Part shown: piece after piece, positions 1-12,009 of the stretch | How the letters are laid out: every line of letters begins with the position of its first letter | Position numbering within the stretch: position 1 is the first letter of the stretch | DNA from: Sphaerolaimus hirsutus | Lineage: Eukaryota > Nematoda > Chromadorea > Monhysterida > Sphaerolaimidae | Direction: 5' to 3' | DNA: 64,000 bases | Assembly (NCBI GenBank): GCA_964036195.1 | Contig: OZ038451.1 | Span: forward strand, 16,000,529-16,064,528 | Position numbers and translations under genes: made by a program | Notes under the pieces: model-generated | Told to the model about the DNA's origin: nothing | The model's input: only the letters and a program-made list of their open reading frames with translations | Databases searched by the model: none

Positions 1-3000
1 TCATATAGTAGATTAGATAGCATTTCCATGTTGTTTTGTGTTGAAAGGATTAGGCGGTTTTCTAATGGGGAAATCAACCAAGCATTCCTTTTACACTGTG
101 ATACTGGTAACTTTATAGAATACCGTCACTGAATCAGCGACAAAAACTGTAACTACTGTGACATTCAATTTCATTTTAAACTTTTTTTTAAATTGTATCT
201 GCAGAAAAATATAACAACGCATATCAATGCTAAGACAAAGAGTCATCCTACCCTATCGTCATAAACACTACAATGCGTGAAGGAGCAGTAAACTTTGAAG
301 ACATCGCCGGGAAATTTTCCGATTTTTTGTTTTGTGTGAAATATTGTTGTTGTTTTTTTCGATTGTTGTCTACAAATGTAACTTTAAATGTGAAGGTTGG
401 ACCTGAAGGAACATACTCCTTGTTTATCACATTGGCAAACGCACACTACTCTTTGAAGTTACAACTTCAAGGGAAACTTCCAAATTGTCTGCAACGAAAT
501 TACCTGACATGTGAAGCTTCACCTGGCAGGGCGCTGGATTGGCTTGGCAGACAGCCAAGCACCACGAATAGGAAAATCAGCGAACTGTTGAATTGTAATA
601 ATTGGTGTATGTTTGGCTTTTCTAGAGCAAACTAAATTATTGTTCATCGCCAATAATTGGCCCACTGCGGAGTCGACCGATCACTGAAAAAATATGTAAG
701 AATACTGATACCAGCCGTTGGATTCAAAGGCATGAATGTAAATACCACATCGGGAAATATGAACATGTGGAGCTGCGGTTACTTGCCAAATTGGCCACAC
801 CAAAAAACATGATCTTGAACAAAACAGCAGACTAAAGTGAGATTTAATGCATGATTTTCTCGAAATTACTAAAGCCACGATTCTTTTCAAGCTCCAAACA
901 CTACAAAGTCTGAAATCAAATTTTACGGCGCTGCTCGGCGATCGCACGCACGTACACGGCACAGATTTGCACTGTTGCTATTGTATTCTAGGAGTGCGGG
1001 GCACTGCTTTGTTGCGCATGGGCGCACTTTACGTGTTTATCTGGTGTGTTACGAAAGTACTTGGACAGGAAGTTTTTGAGGACTTGGCGATCTTGTTTCA
1101 TCGAGTAGAAATTCATCGAGTTTTTACATTAGGGACGAGTGGAAGAGTGGTAATCAAATTGGTATTTGGTAAGTCAAGTGACAAGTAAACTTGTAAGTGA
1201 CGAGTCTGTTTTTGTCAGTTATAAGGCTACTTGTCAGATGAATTACCACATAAACTACTTAGTACTTACCACTTTTTTGTAGCTTGGTCACTTGAAAATT
1301 AGAGATGTTGCATCTAATGATTTTCTATTGCCGTTGAACGTTGTCTCCAAATAAATCATACATTTACCCAATTTACCTATTTGTATCGAGGAAAGCTTCA
1401 TCCCAAAATTATGCATTCATGCAGAGTTTTTGTCAAAATGAGTGCTAATTATAGGCCATGAACTAAGGCAAGCTGTAGATTTTTATTGATACTAGTAATA
1501 GTGATTACAAGCTCATTTGTCACTTGATTTACCCCCTAAACTACTGTCCTTCTTAACTCCCAACCCGCAAAACTAGCAGCAGCCGTCCCACAAACTTCCA
1601 AACACGCCCAGCACCGCACATTGTTGAATTCGGTGCTAGGAACGCCGCGCACTAGTATACAGCTCGGATCCAAACTGCATGACCGAGACAATCCCGTGAG
1701 AACGGCAACAAATACCCCCGCGCAGCGAATCTTGGCCAGTGGCCACGGCGCCGGGGAATTGTAGCTTTTGAAAATTTGCGTGGATTTTTTGGGGATATGC
1801 TTTTGGCACAGTTTATACTTGGGGTGTGGAATTCGGGGTGTTGTCACCCTCTCATGACGATGATTTCATTTTGCATTCAGTAATTGACAACGTTGGCTCC
1901 ATAGAGAAAAAAAAATAAAAATTGTGCAATTGTCAAAAATGACGATTTACAAATTCCCAAATCAAAACATTCTAGCACTATAAATGATTGCTGTATGTGC
2001 CATATCAGTTTCGGTAGCAACACGCTTCAACTTCCTTTTGTGGAGCACAAATGAAATTTGTTGGGCATGTCGGGCTAATTACGTTCCAAATTCCGGTTTA
2101 TCATGTCAAATTTCCATTCGTCGCCGCTGCGGAAGCCCGAAATTCCGCAGCAGTGCCCCGCACCTATTCTAAATACGTACGCATTCCAGGTAGCGATGGA
2201 AAAGCGCCACAGGAAACTGGCGCCAGCAAAAGAAAAAATATCGGCGTTTGGCACCATTTGGCGCCATGGAGTTGGCGCTCACTGGCGCCATAGTTTGGCG
2301 TTTTTCCATCCCTACATGTTGTATACGCGCGCGCGTGCGCGTGTGATTGCCCCGTCGATTTTATACTACAGTGCGAAGAGGTGAAAAGTTGCGCACTGCA
2401 GCGCATTTGATTTCGCTCGGCACTGTATCGGTTGGGTGAGACACTCGGGGTTGGGTTGGGATTCCCACGTGCAACAAATAAATACAAATGTATGCTGATT
2501 GAGATGAAAGTCTAGAGAGTGGTCAAAAAGAAATTATGAACACGTATACTACCCAAGTATTTATATGACCTGTAGGTAGGTAACTTGTTAAAGGATGCTT
2601 TTTGTACACAAACGTGTCGCTTTTCTGAACAGATTCAGGCATTTGTGTTTTCCTCCACTGGAATAAGTTCAACTGACCAAATTGTAGGTGTGGACGCGAC
2701 TCCGTAAAACCGCTGTATGATTCTCAAGTTAGAAAACAAAAACAAGTTAGTACAACCGCTGTATGATTCACTTAGCACATAGGTAATTTCTGATCGCTAA
2801 AAAATAAACGTGACATAGTAGGTAAATATGCCGCCCCCTTGAAAGACATCTAGCTACGAACCAAAATCAAGGGTGCAGCAGTTCACTCAAAGCAAACAAC
2901 TATTTACATAGACTCCGGAGTCAGAGGAAATTGATATTGACTTGACAGAAGTCGACGGCCACAATTCACGAATGTTAACCGACCGGGTGAAATGGAAGCA

Positions 3001-3010
3001 ACTTTAGCAC
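1..3010. other. Gene-poor stretch, no supported gene
   Basis: I see no coding exon I can defend here. Base composition is AT-rich except for a GC-rich island around 1560-1760 and another at 2100-2430. The first island has overlapping open frames on both strands without a recognisable protein. The second contains a degenerate copy of the TAGTGATGGAAAAGCGCC repeat (about 2191-2316) without a matching target duplication, followed by an alternating GCGCGCGTGCGCG run near 2330. Confidence 0.5.
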
Positions 3011-3490
3011 GATTACAGCTCGACGCAAAATTCCAGCGTAAAATTCCATCGCAAAATTTATTACATGAAAGTGGATGATGATACAGGTCTGCAATTTTTC
3101 ATGGACAATAGGTTTATCAATACCTTCAATGTGTCCAAGAGTCATCGTCCACGGTCACTGCTATTTGATTGTGAAAATTCAAAAATTTCGATTTTACGTT
3201 GGAATTTTACGCCAGCTGAAGAAAAGTCAATTCTACGCCAGGTGATTGCATGCAATGACATAGCGTAGAATTGATTTTTCTTTAGCTGGCGTAAAATTTC
3301 AACGTAAAATCGAAATTTTTGAATTTTCACAATCAAATAGCAGTGACCGTGGACGATGACTCTTGGACACATTGAAGGTATTGATAAACATATTGTCCAT
3401 GAAAAAATGCAGACCTGTATCATCATCCACTTTCATGTAATAAATTTTGCGATGGAATTTTACGCTGGAATTTTGCGTCGAGCTGTAATC
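3011..3490. repeat. Near-perfect 228-bp-arm hairpin
   Basis: The left arm, 3011-3238, is repeated as its reverse complement at 3263-3490, with only 24 bases between them. The arms differ at a few positions, for example one or two bases in the A/T runs. Transcribed RNA would fold into one long duplex of roughly 228 bp. The open frames that run through both arms are mirror images of each other and are not genes. I see no terminal motif or clear target duplication linking it to the other families in the window. Confidence 0.9.
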
Positions 3491-3834
3491 GTAGCATAAA
3501 GTGAAAGTACGTGATGTCAACCCACATGAAAATGTAAATACATAAATGCATCAAAGTGTTTAGGTTCATAAATGCATCAAAGTGATACATGACGTACTGT
3601 GACTGTGAGTTGAGGCTACGCGGCAAAAAAATTATTGTCAATGTTCAAATTGCAAATTACATCCAAATATAATAAAAATTGAAAGTCGCCAAGCACTTCA
3701 CCGATTGCGCTCACGCTCGAACGCGGTGAGGACCATTTTTGATGCTTTCTTCATAACAATAGGACGCACACGCATAGCCACACTTCAGGAATGAGTCTTA
3801 CTTCTTAGGTTTTTTCACGTCACCCTTTGTAGAT

Positions 3835-4948
3835 GAAATTGAGGCGTCCAATTCTTAAAGTCGTCAAGTCCAAAATGTGGAAATTTCGAGTTAGGCCCGG
3901 AAACGTCATCTGGGGTTCTCCCGCACATTAGGTACTCATTATTTTCATAAATTATTTGACTTAACATACCCCTGTACGATAGTGTCAAATTTGACATTTC
4001 TGGGGAAACATGCAACCGAATTTGGCAAGAAGTCAACAAGTCCACACAGTTTTGGGCTAAAAGTCGACAAGTCCACCTTCCGCAGCTTCTTTTGTTGGGA
4101 AAAAAGACAGGAATGTGATAAGTTCACTGTGGACTGTGATTTCTAAAAGTCGAAAAGTCCATAAATTGTCCAAAAGGCAGTCTCGGCTTCGCCGGGAACG
4201 AATATGTTCTCGCGTGCAAGAAGTCGACAAGTCCATTTCCCTCCCCAAAATAGTTTTGATCTGTCCAAATCGAATTCTATGGACACCCCATTTTTAAATA
4301 CCGTATTTCCTCGAAATACCCCCCGGGGGGTGATTGTTTCATAGTGGTCCCGAGAGGGGGGGGGGTTAAACGAGGGGGGGGGTATTTCGAGGGGGGGGGG
4401 TTATTGTTTCACAAGAAAAATTTTCAAATCCCAGTACGAAATTGTCGTCTGAAACGTACGCAGACGTCAAAAAATACAACAAAAACCGCCATTTATTAGG
4501 TTATGTAGACTAATATTAGTATGTAGACAGTATAAACACTGTTCTAACGTGATTACGACATTGTTTTTACCTGTGTTCTGCACTACGCAGAACACAAACT
4601 GCAGTATTTGTCATGTACGTTCCCTTTACACTCAATTTGGGGGGGGGTATTTCGAGGGGGGGGGGGTGATTGTTTCATAGTGGTCCCGAGAGGGGGGGGG
4701 TCAAACGAGGGGGGGGGTATTTCGAGGGGGGGGGTATTTCGAGGAAATACGGTATACGTTGAGAGCAGGGACTAAAAATGTGACACATAATTGTCAACAT
4801 ATGCAACTTAATGGTAGGCACGAGATAGCCAAATTGGACACACGCACCACATATCTGAAATTGGATCTAAACGTTAAAATGCGATTTACTCAAAATCGAA
4901 TTTTGTAGACTTGTCGACTTTTACAATTAGACGCCTCAATTTCAACTT
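3835..4948. mobile_element. Fold-back element with GAGGCGTC ends, carrying a nested TA element
   Basis: The left end (around 3838) reads GAGGCGTCCAATTCTTAAAG and the right end (around 4940) is its inverted, slightly diverged copy. The interior repeats the phrase 'GTCGACAAGTCCA' several times in both orientations. A second copy lies at 62142-62830 in the opposite orientation and a partial one at 18090-18600. The copy here is interrupted at 4301-4752 by a CCGTAT-ended element; the 62 kb copy lacks that insertion and so shows the empty site. It has no coding capacity and is probably non-autonomous. Confidence 0.75.
4301..4752. mobile_element. CCGTAT-family element, CCTCGAAATACCCCC arms
   Basis: The element begins CCGTATTTCCTCGAAATACC and ends with its reverse complement. 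It is flanked on both sides by TA. Its arms consist of repeated 'TATTTCGAGGGGGGG' phrases inverted at the two ends, and the core (about 4440-4630) is unique sequence. A close copy in reverse orientation is at 61032-61442. Comparison with the empty site near 62335 supports insertion at a TA dinucleotide. It has no transposase. Confidence 0.85.
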
Positions 4949-6829
4949 AAATACAGCACATTCAACCAACGCAAAACCATTACAATGTTACTTTTTTATT
5001 GTGATGTCACCACACTGCCACAGAGGATAAACAGGCTGAGAAGTGCGCTTAAAAAGTCTTTACGGACAGTTATGAACTCCCAGTTTCAGTTTTACACATG
5101 CAAATGCATAAGCTAAACTAAGCGCTTAATTAATGCGTACTGCGCAATTTTACCTGTCGGATTCATTTAGATATATCCTGTATCTTACACATTACACACA
5201 TTACACGCCAATTACACAAATGACGTGAATTATGGTAAGAATACGTGGTATAAAAAGGAGCAAATTTGTAAGCATCCTAATGCTAATCACTTTCCTTGCC
5301 GCTTGACACCATGCCAAATCGGCACCAAGATATATATCACGCTAACGCCTACTGAGTAAAATCTAGTATAGTGATACACTGTACTGCAAAGTTGACTTGT
5401 CAAAAATCAAAGCATGTGGCGCAAAACTGGCACTTGAAGTGTCAAAGTATTGTCAAATGCCCACACTAACACTCACTCGTAGCCAATCGACACTTCGGAC
5501 ACTAGCACTTGGAATTTTTTTCGACTCAACACAAAAAAGCACACACAAAAAGACTGGTCATGTCGGATTGAAATATGAATGGTTGTGATTCCAACACTTG
5601 ATGACCTTTCTTTGCCGGTATGTTTTTTACCTTTATGGAGTGAAAGTGAAAAGAAAAAACATGCAAACACATGCCATGTTTCGAAAAACAATGACCTTGT
5701 AATGCAATTCCACAACCAATTTTAACAATATATAAACATGATGCTTTGAAAAAACAAAAAAAATAGGGAAAAATAATTTTAAAATAAGTCATCCTTTTTC
5801 CATTGGCAAAGTGAAAAATAAAGATATTGTCAAAAAAAAACTGAAAATGGAGAAAGACAACGAATTCCAGACGGAAAGAAATAAAACCACAGCAAACGGA
5901 AAAATACCACCAAAGCCGGAAACGGAAAACGGAAATTTCCAGGCTCAGATAACTTTTGACACCCGCCAGCCAATAGCAAAATGTCAGTTAGTACGTTCTG
6001 GCCTCTTTCACGCGTTTTACTCCTTTCACTTTGAGTGGATACACTTTGATAGCACGCTGGGGGATTTTCGAAAATGGTGGATAATGTGAAATACTTGGCC
6101 GTTGATGCAAAGTTGTCATAAGTGTGGCACGTTTTCTAAAATATTCCCAGGCGTTAAGTAATGTGAATTGGCTCACAGTTACAGATGAAATACTGGAAGT
6201 GTAAAAATAGTGCAGAAAAATGTAACAATGTTTTTCCGGAAAACATTGAAACTTGCAAGTACATTTTATCGGTAGTCGAATTTTATGTAAAAGCATAGGT
6301 AGGTATTAAGGTACTTTTTGACAACTGTGCATTGAATGACTCTTCCTGCATTACATTTTTAATAGGACAGAAGGCATTTGATCAACTGAAAAATATCAAG
6401 TTATTTCTGACCATCAACTTACTGACGTCAAAAATGATGACATTAGCACAAAGCAAATAAAAGCCAGTCACATTCGTACCGGGGGAGGGTCAATAATTGC
6501 CATTTCAATGAATTCAAATTCAGATTGACTGTAAAATTAGAACCACACTGAATCGGTTAGCGTAATTTTTCAGTTACGATCAGCTGGGCTACCCGATATA
6601 TTTACGTTCTAAATACAAGAGAAGAGAAGATAAGATAACAACAGGGAAGTATTTGATTAGGTGTCTAAATGTTAAAGCTAAGTGATTCAGTTTGATCGAG
6701 CTAATTTGGGTCTTGGACAAAAGTGGAGAAAACTGATAAAATTTTAAAACTTTTATGTTGTTTTGCCTGTCTTTGACAACCGGCTATCCTAATGTGGTGA
6801 AGTGCCAGTGTGTGTATAATAGTGATGGA
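4949..6829. other. Intergenic AT-rich DNA, no gene seen
   Basis: Open frames here are short, A/T-driven and do not resemble known proteins. No tRNA, tandem array or terminal inverted repeat was identified. Confidence 0.5.
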
Positions 6830-7038
6830 AAATCTCTAGAAAAAAGGGCGCCAAGCGCCAATGGCGCCATGACGCCAAACGGAAACAGGGCGCCAAGGGT
6901 GCCACAGAAAGAGGGCGTCAAGCGCCAGGAGCGTCATGGGCGCCACAGAGAAAGGGCGCCAAGCGCCAATGGCGCCATGGCGCGGCGCCCTTTGGCGCCT
7001 TCAAATAGCGCCAGCGCCATGGCGCCTTTCCATCACTA
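6830..7038. mobile_element. TAGTGATGG element with GGCGCC arms
   Basis: It begins TAGTGATGGAAAA and ends with the inverted form CCATCACTA. The 8-bp flanks are GTGTATAA (left) and GTGTACAA (right), differing at one base, as expected of an ageing target-site duplication. The inside is a run of 'AAGCGCCAATGGCGCCATGG' variants. It is non-coding, and the long open frames across it arise from the GGCGCC periodicity. An 8-bp duplication is the rule in hAT-type elements; that class assignment is inference. Confidence 0.8.
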
Positions 7039-7637
7039 GTGTACAACACTGTTTGATATGACAAACGTTCAGGTTCAGTGCACCCTGAACAAAGCAACAT
7101 GTTTCATTATAAAATAGCTGGATCACATGATTCAGACAAACATTGACGATGGAAAAGCGCCATGGCGCCACTGGCGAGGCGCAGTGGGTTTTAGCTCTGG
7201 GAGAGCTCCATCCATGGCACTTATAAGATCACCAATAGAAGATGTCTTTCAACTGTGAAAATTGGTGATTGACTGCAGTGTCCCTGCAAATACACTGCAC
7301 TAGTTGAGTGACGGCAGTGTACATATGCATTTGCAAATTACTTGATCAATTGAATTAGTATTTCCATCGCTTTCTGGCAAATTTTTCCGATCACCCGGCT
7401 TAAAAGTTATAAATGAGGGGGGGGGTATTTTTATATAAGGGGGTGACTTCATCTCTGATGATGGGGTCGGGTCACCCCCGGTTGGTTTCAGGTCAGATGG
7501 AAGACCCCGAACCTGAACCAGCCACACTTTTATACCTATTTCGGTAGTTTTAAAATCTGGACTTTTATGCGCTTTTTCAGTGTTTAAACTTTAAATGTTT
7601 CCAGTCAAGTCCATAAGTGAAGGAATCGCAGATATAT

Positions 7638-8802
7638 AAACACCTTCCCGGTCACGTCCGGCACCCATTTTTTGATTTTACTTCTTACATCCTATCCCCA
7701 GTGCTAGGGTGCCCCAGAGGCTGAAACTTGGGGAAGATATTGGCGCAACCCCCCTCTACCTCGCATGAATTTGGGGGGGGGGGGGGGGTCGCGGCGACTC
7801 CTCTCAGGGTGGGTCGCCCTAAGCAAAAAATTTTCTCAAAAATTTGCTTATTTTCAAAAAAACCACCACTCCCAAATAGATGGCTGACTTTTGACCCCAA
7901 CAATTCACTTTTTGGAACTTTTTTATTAGACACTTGAAGAGATGGTTTACAATACTTTAAAGGGAAGGGTTTGATGTTTAAAGTTATGTAAAGAACCATA
8001 CCTCTAAAATGCCTGCATTGCAAAATTTACTTAGGACAAATTTTATGACATCATAATGACATCATTGCTGGAACAAAAATTTGCAAAATTTACACTTTAA
8101 AATTCCCCCCAAGTAAATTTTGCAATGCATGCATTTTAGAGGTATGGTTCGTTACATAACTTGAAACATCAAACCCTTCCCTTTAAAGTATCGTAAACCA
8201 TCTCTTCAAGTGTCTAATAAAAAGTTCCAAAAAGTGAATTTTTTGTCATCCATCTATTGGGGAGTGGTGTTTTTTGGAGAATAAGCGAATTTTTGAGAAA
8301 TTTTTCATGTTAATGGCCCCACACACACTAGTTGACATCGACACCAAATGTCAACTGGTGCCGATCCCGATTCAAAGTTTGCTGTCGAGCTGACGAACGA
8401 CATTCAAACATAAGCTTTGAATTGGGAACGGAACCAGTTGACATTTAATGTCGATGTCAACTAGCGTGTGTGGGGCCAATCTCACATGATTGAATAGTGT
8501 ATAGTAGGGGAGTGGTGTTGGTAACGCATACCAAAATTTTAGATTTATACCGCTCCCACAGCTCAGAAATCAGCGGGTGCCGGACCTGCTGTGGGACACC
8601 AAAAAAGCCAAAAAAAAATTTGCACTTAGGGCGACCCACCCTGAGAGGGGTCGCCGCGACCCCCCAAATTCATGAGAAGTAGAGGGGGGTTGCACCAATA
8701 CCTCCCCCAAGTTTCAGCTTCTGGCGCGCCCTAGAACTGGAGATAGGGTGTCACAAGTACTATCAAAAATAGGGTGCCGGACGTGACCGGGAAGGTGTTT
8801 AT
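7638..8802. repeat. Large inverted repeat (~1.16 kb) with a nested MITE
   Basis: The outer ends match as inverted copies: AACACCTTCCCGGTCACGTC near 7640 and its reverse complement ending near 8801. The arms then run inward through a shared GGGTCGCC/GGGG tract to a centre near 8060-8090. The right arm is longer because it contains a separate MITE at 8315-8477 and additional unrelated sequence up to about 8640. It has no coding potential. Confidence 0.8.
8315..8477. mobile_element. GGCCCCACACAC-ended MITE
   Basis: This is a 163-bp element with terminal inverted repeats of about 45 bp. They begin GGCCCCACACAC and continue through a TTGACATCGACACC phrase. A second copy of the same size is at 63493-63654. 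It sits inside the right arm of the 7638-8802 inverted repeat and so inserted after that structure formed. It is non-coding. Confidence 0.85.
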
Positions 8803-9264
8803 TACTCGACTAAGTCGCCACCCTTTAAGTGACTACATAAGCTACCTGTGCAAATGGAAGATATGGGAATATCTGCATCAGCAAATCAAGGTTTGTCACA
8901 TTCACGTACCTGGTCGACTGTGGCATCGACCAATCAGCATTCAGAAGATTTTCGAATTTACACTTGTCGTGTTTAGTTGATTCCGGGTATTTCCCAGAAT
9001 CTACATTTGCACGTTCAAATCGATGAGCACCATGGCGCACCTTTTTCAAATCTCCCTAGGATACCCTGTGCTAGGTAAGTGAATAACAAACTCACTCTAT
9101 ATGATATTCGGCAGAATATGCGCTCTTATATAAATCAAGCCTTAACAACAAAGACTAAACGGCCACGCCTATAATTCACACGCACTACGGTTGTTTCTGG
9201 CGTCTGCCCTTCAATTCTTAAGTGCTATTTTTTGTTGTGCCATGAGTGGCACACCAGACGGACA

Positions 9265-9735
9265 GGTGCCACTTCAAGACCCTGTAACATGTAAAAGACC
9301 CTGCAAAGTTTCAAATGTCATGTAAAAGGCCCTGTCAAGTGTCATATACTCATGTGTATCAAATCTTATTTTGTCATATCCAAATCTTATGTTTTTGTAT
9401 ACAAATCGTATGTCAAAGGTAAGAGTTGGATACAAAAACATAAGATTTGAATACAATAAAAATAAGATTTGGATACAATAAAAAAATAAGATTTGGATAC
9501 ACATGACACTTTACATGATATTTTACATGACATTTGACACTTTACAGGGTCTTTTACATGACACATGACATTTTACAGCTGTTTTACATGACACATGACA
9601 TTTTACAGTGTCTTTTACACTTTACAGGGTCTTTTACATGACACATGACATTTTACAGCTGTTTTACATGACACATGACATTTTACAGTGTCTTTTACAC
9701 TTTACAGGGTCTTTTACAGGGTCAGGAAGTGCCCC
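9265..9735. mobile_element. Element with iterated TTTTACATGACA arms
   Basis: The ends are roughly inverted: GTGCCACTTCAAGACCCTGT on the left, and ACAGGGTCAGGAAGTGCCCC on the right. The body iterates 'CTTTTACATGACACATGACA'. An 80-bp block (about 9553-9632) is duplicated directly at about 9633-9711. Related sequences occur at 10200-10390, 12870-12965, 24040-24500, 29590-29790, 46145-46345 and 56250-56350, often with a CTGGGGGCAG-like outer end. Confidence 0.65.
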
Positions 9736-9868
9736 CAGGCAGCGGCGCGGCAATTCGTTAAAAAAATTAAAGCGAAAGTAAAATAAAAAAGCATTTACTA
9801 TGTACCTGACTTCAGTAGTATCCAGCTTGCGATTTCGTGAAAAAATTTCGCAGGATACTTACTCAGAG

Positions 9869-10169
9869 CTATTTAGTGAGTACAATCAAATTCCGTATAC
9901 CAAAACTGACCGGTTTGAAACTTTTAGCACTCCCATTCAATAAGCTGGACACTTTCCGGAATCCAGTACTGGTATTTTGTTGAACATTAACACCCTGATC
10001 CTGTTCATCGTCCAATTCAGTTTCATCCAACGAAACCAGCATTTCAGTGGATAAACTTTCTTTTGCGGAATTTTTGGCACATTGCCAATCAGCCGACGAT
10101 TTTCGATTGTCTAGTAAAGTTGCGTTCGATCTTTTTGGCTTGGAACTTGGCGTCGGCGAGACGGCACCC
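9869..10169 (-). CDS. Possible last exon of an unidentified gene
   Basis: On the minus strand a CACACAG acceptor at about 10170 leads into an open frame of 100 codons ending in TAG at 9869. The peptide is Ser/Lys/Asn-rich with an acidic patch (DETELDDEQDQG), begins GAVSPTPSSKPKRSN and ends RNLIVLTK. Composition and the clean acceptor look coding, but I do not recognise the protein. Two further GC-rich candidates lie upstream on the same strand: 11102-11225 (QGGTYKAIGKAIDQLWALG in one frame, GTTGGT donor in a phase that would join this exon) and a possible start exon with ATG at 12009 (MMLGAEHRLQIAAAASR). The links are speculative; all three could be unrelated. Confidence 0.35.
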
Positions 10170-12009
10170 CTGTGTGAAGTGGGTGGAATACGTGACTGGC
10201 AGTGCCACTCCCAGACCCTGTGAAATGTCAAACGTCACGCAAGGGTAATGTCGCCAAAGTTATGCAAAATCACGAGTGATGCCCTGTAAAATGTTAGAAG
10301 AAAAATGAAAGTAAATCTGCCATTTTACATGAGTTTTGACACTTTGCTTCACATAAGACATTTTACAGGGGGCGTTACAGCTAGGGTCTGTGAGCGCTGG
10401 GCCTAAAAAGGGTCGATTAGAGAATATGGTAGGCATCGACAAGGCGGAGTGCGGCGCTCTTTTGAAGTGCTTCTCAGCGCCAGATCATGACTTAACGCGG
10501 TATAATCCTCTGGCGGCATGAGCTTTGTTTTCAGTGCATATGAAAAATACTGGTTGATAACAAAATAACTGCGCAATTACTGTTTCACGCGCACAGCTAT
10601 GGCTGTGAAACTTTATATAAAAATGGAAAAACCCAAAATGCCGCCCATTTTCTAGCTGTATTCCCATTACCCCACTCAAATGACTTTTCGAAATTCAAAC
10701 TTTTTCTGATGAATTTTTGTTAGATCTAGGTAAATATAATGCACATCTTCTGGTAAATGTACTTCATTCTTTCTACATATCAATTTCGAACGTAATGCGT
10801 ATCAATTTCGTCATCACTCCTATTTGACCCACCCTGCTAAATACATGACATGAATGTGATTGGCAGGATGCATAGTAGATTAGTGCGCAACTGTTGCACA
10901 AATCGCTTGTGCAAACAAAAACACTGATTGGCCAGCGAAAATTACCATAACTTTTAATCGACCCTTTTTTCCCCCAACCGTCTGTGAGTGGCCTCATGTG
11001 AAAAGGTGCTCACATATTTATGCCACCTAGTTTATGGAGCCACATCGCACACTGCCTAATACAGGACATCCTAGCTCACTCGGAACCGAAATGCAACCAA
11101 CCCCAGAGCCCACAGCTGGTCGATGGCCTTGCCAATAGCTTTGTAGGTGCCCCCTTGCACTTGCGCTTTCCCATGCGCACCTTTCGCGGGCGATTTCTGT
11201 CGCGTGGCAGAGTTTGATTTCGCCGCTTTGGGACCACATACGTGTCAAGTTTGGGGGTTTTGAACCCCTAGAAATCTCTTTTCTTGGGGACAGGGCCATT
11301 GGCCACGTAAGTGAAAAAATTTTAATGGCCCTATGTGTGGAATGAATTATGTGTCATGAATCATGTGTCCAACTGTCCACTTCTAAAATTTGTAAGTAAA
11401 AAATTTCAAACATCGAGTCAAGTGCAAAAATAGAATCTACAATTCTTCCCTGTAGATTTTTTTCAACCATTTTCTCATTTTTTGACATATCTTACTCTTT
11501 TGGTTAAGTGGTATATTTTGATGATTTGGGAACAATTAGAAACATTTTTTTTTAAATCGTCAGCAAGAAGTTGATAAGGTCAGTGACAAGGTGATAATAC
11601 CACTATTTTGTGTGTAAATCTCTACCAAGAAAGTCAGTAAGTCCACGGTGGACATTTCCTGTAAAGAAACAAAAAATTTGTTACAGGTAGTACAGTATTA
11701 CCTGAAAATACCCCCAAAGGGTTCATTATTTTGCCAGCAAATTTTGAGGGGGTTAATTTGAGGGTATGGCTTATTGGAAGGGGTTTATTATTTTGTCAAA
11801 AAATTTCATGAACAATCGAAGTAAAGAATAGGCCAAAACATACCCAAAACTGGTAATAAATGAATTTTTGAAATCAGGGGTGGGCCCTTTTGGCGTCAGG
11901 CACCCAAACTCAGTACCAAATCTAATCGACACGTCTGTGTGCTTTTGGCGCAATTCGATCTAGAAGCGGCCGCTGCAATCTGCAGTCGATGTTCGGCGCC
12001 CAGCATCAT

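Noticed and set aside
1536-1847. 103-codon minus-strand frame in a GC-rich island
   Set aside because: Other frames are equally open, no recognisable motif, and no convincing splice sites or neighbours.
3065-3520. Small frames with near-identical peptides on both strands
   Set aside because: They are the two arms of one hairpin read in mirror image.
11945-12000. Cluster of restriction-like words (TCTAGA, GCGGCCGC, CTGCAG) resembling a cloning polylinker
   Set aside because: The spacing is not that of a common vector linker, flanking DNA is continuous with the genome on both sides, and the stretch is open in the frame of the candidate start exon.
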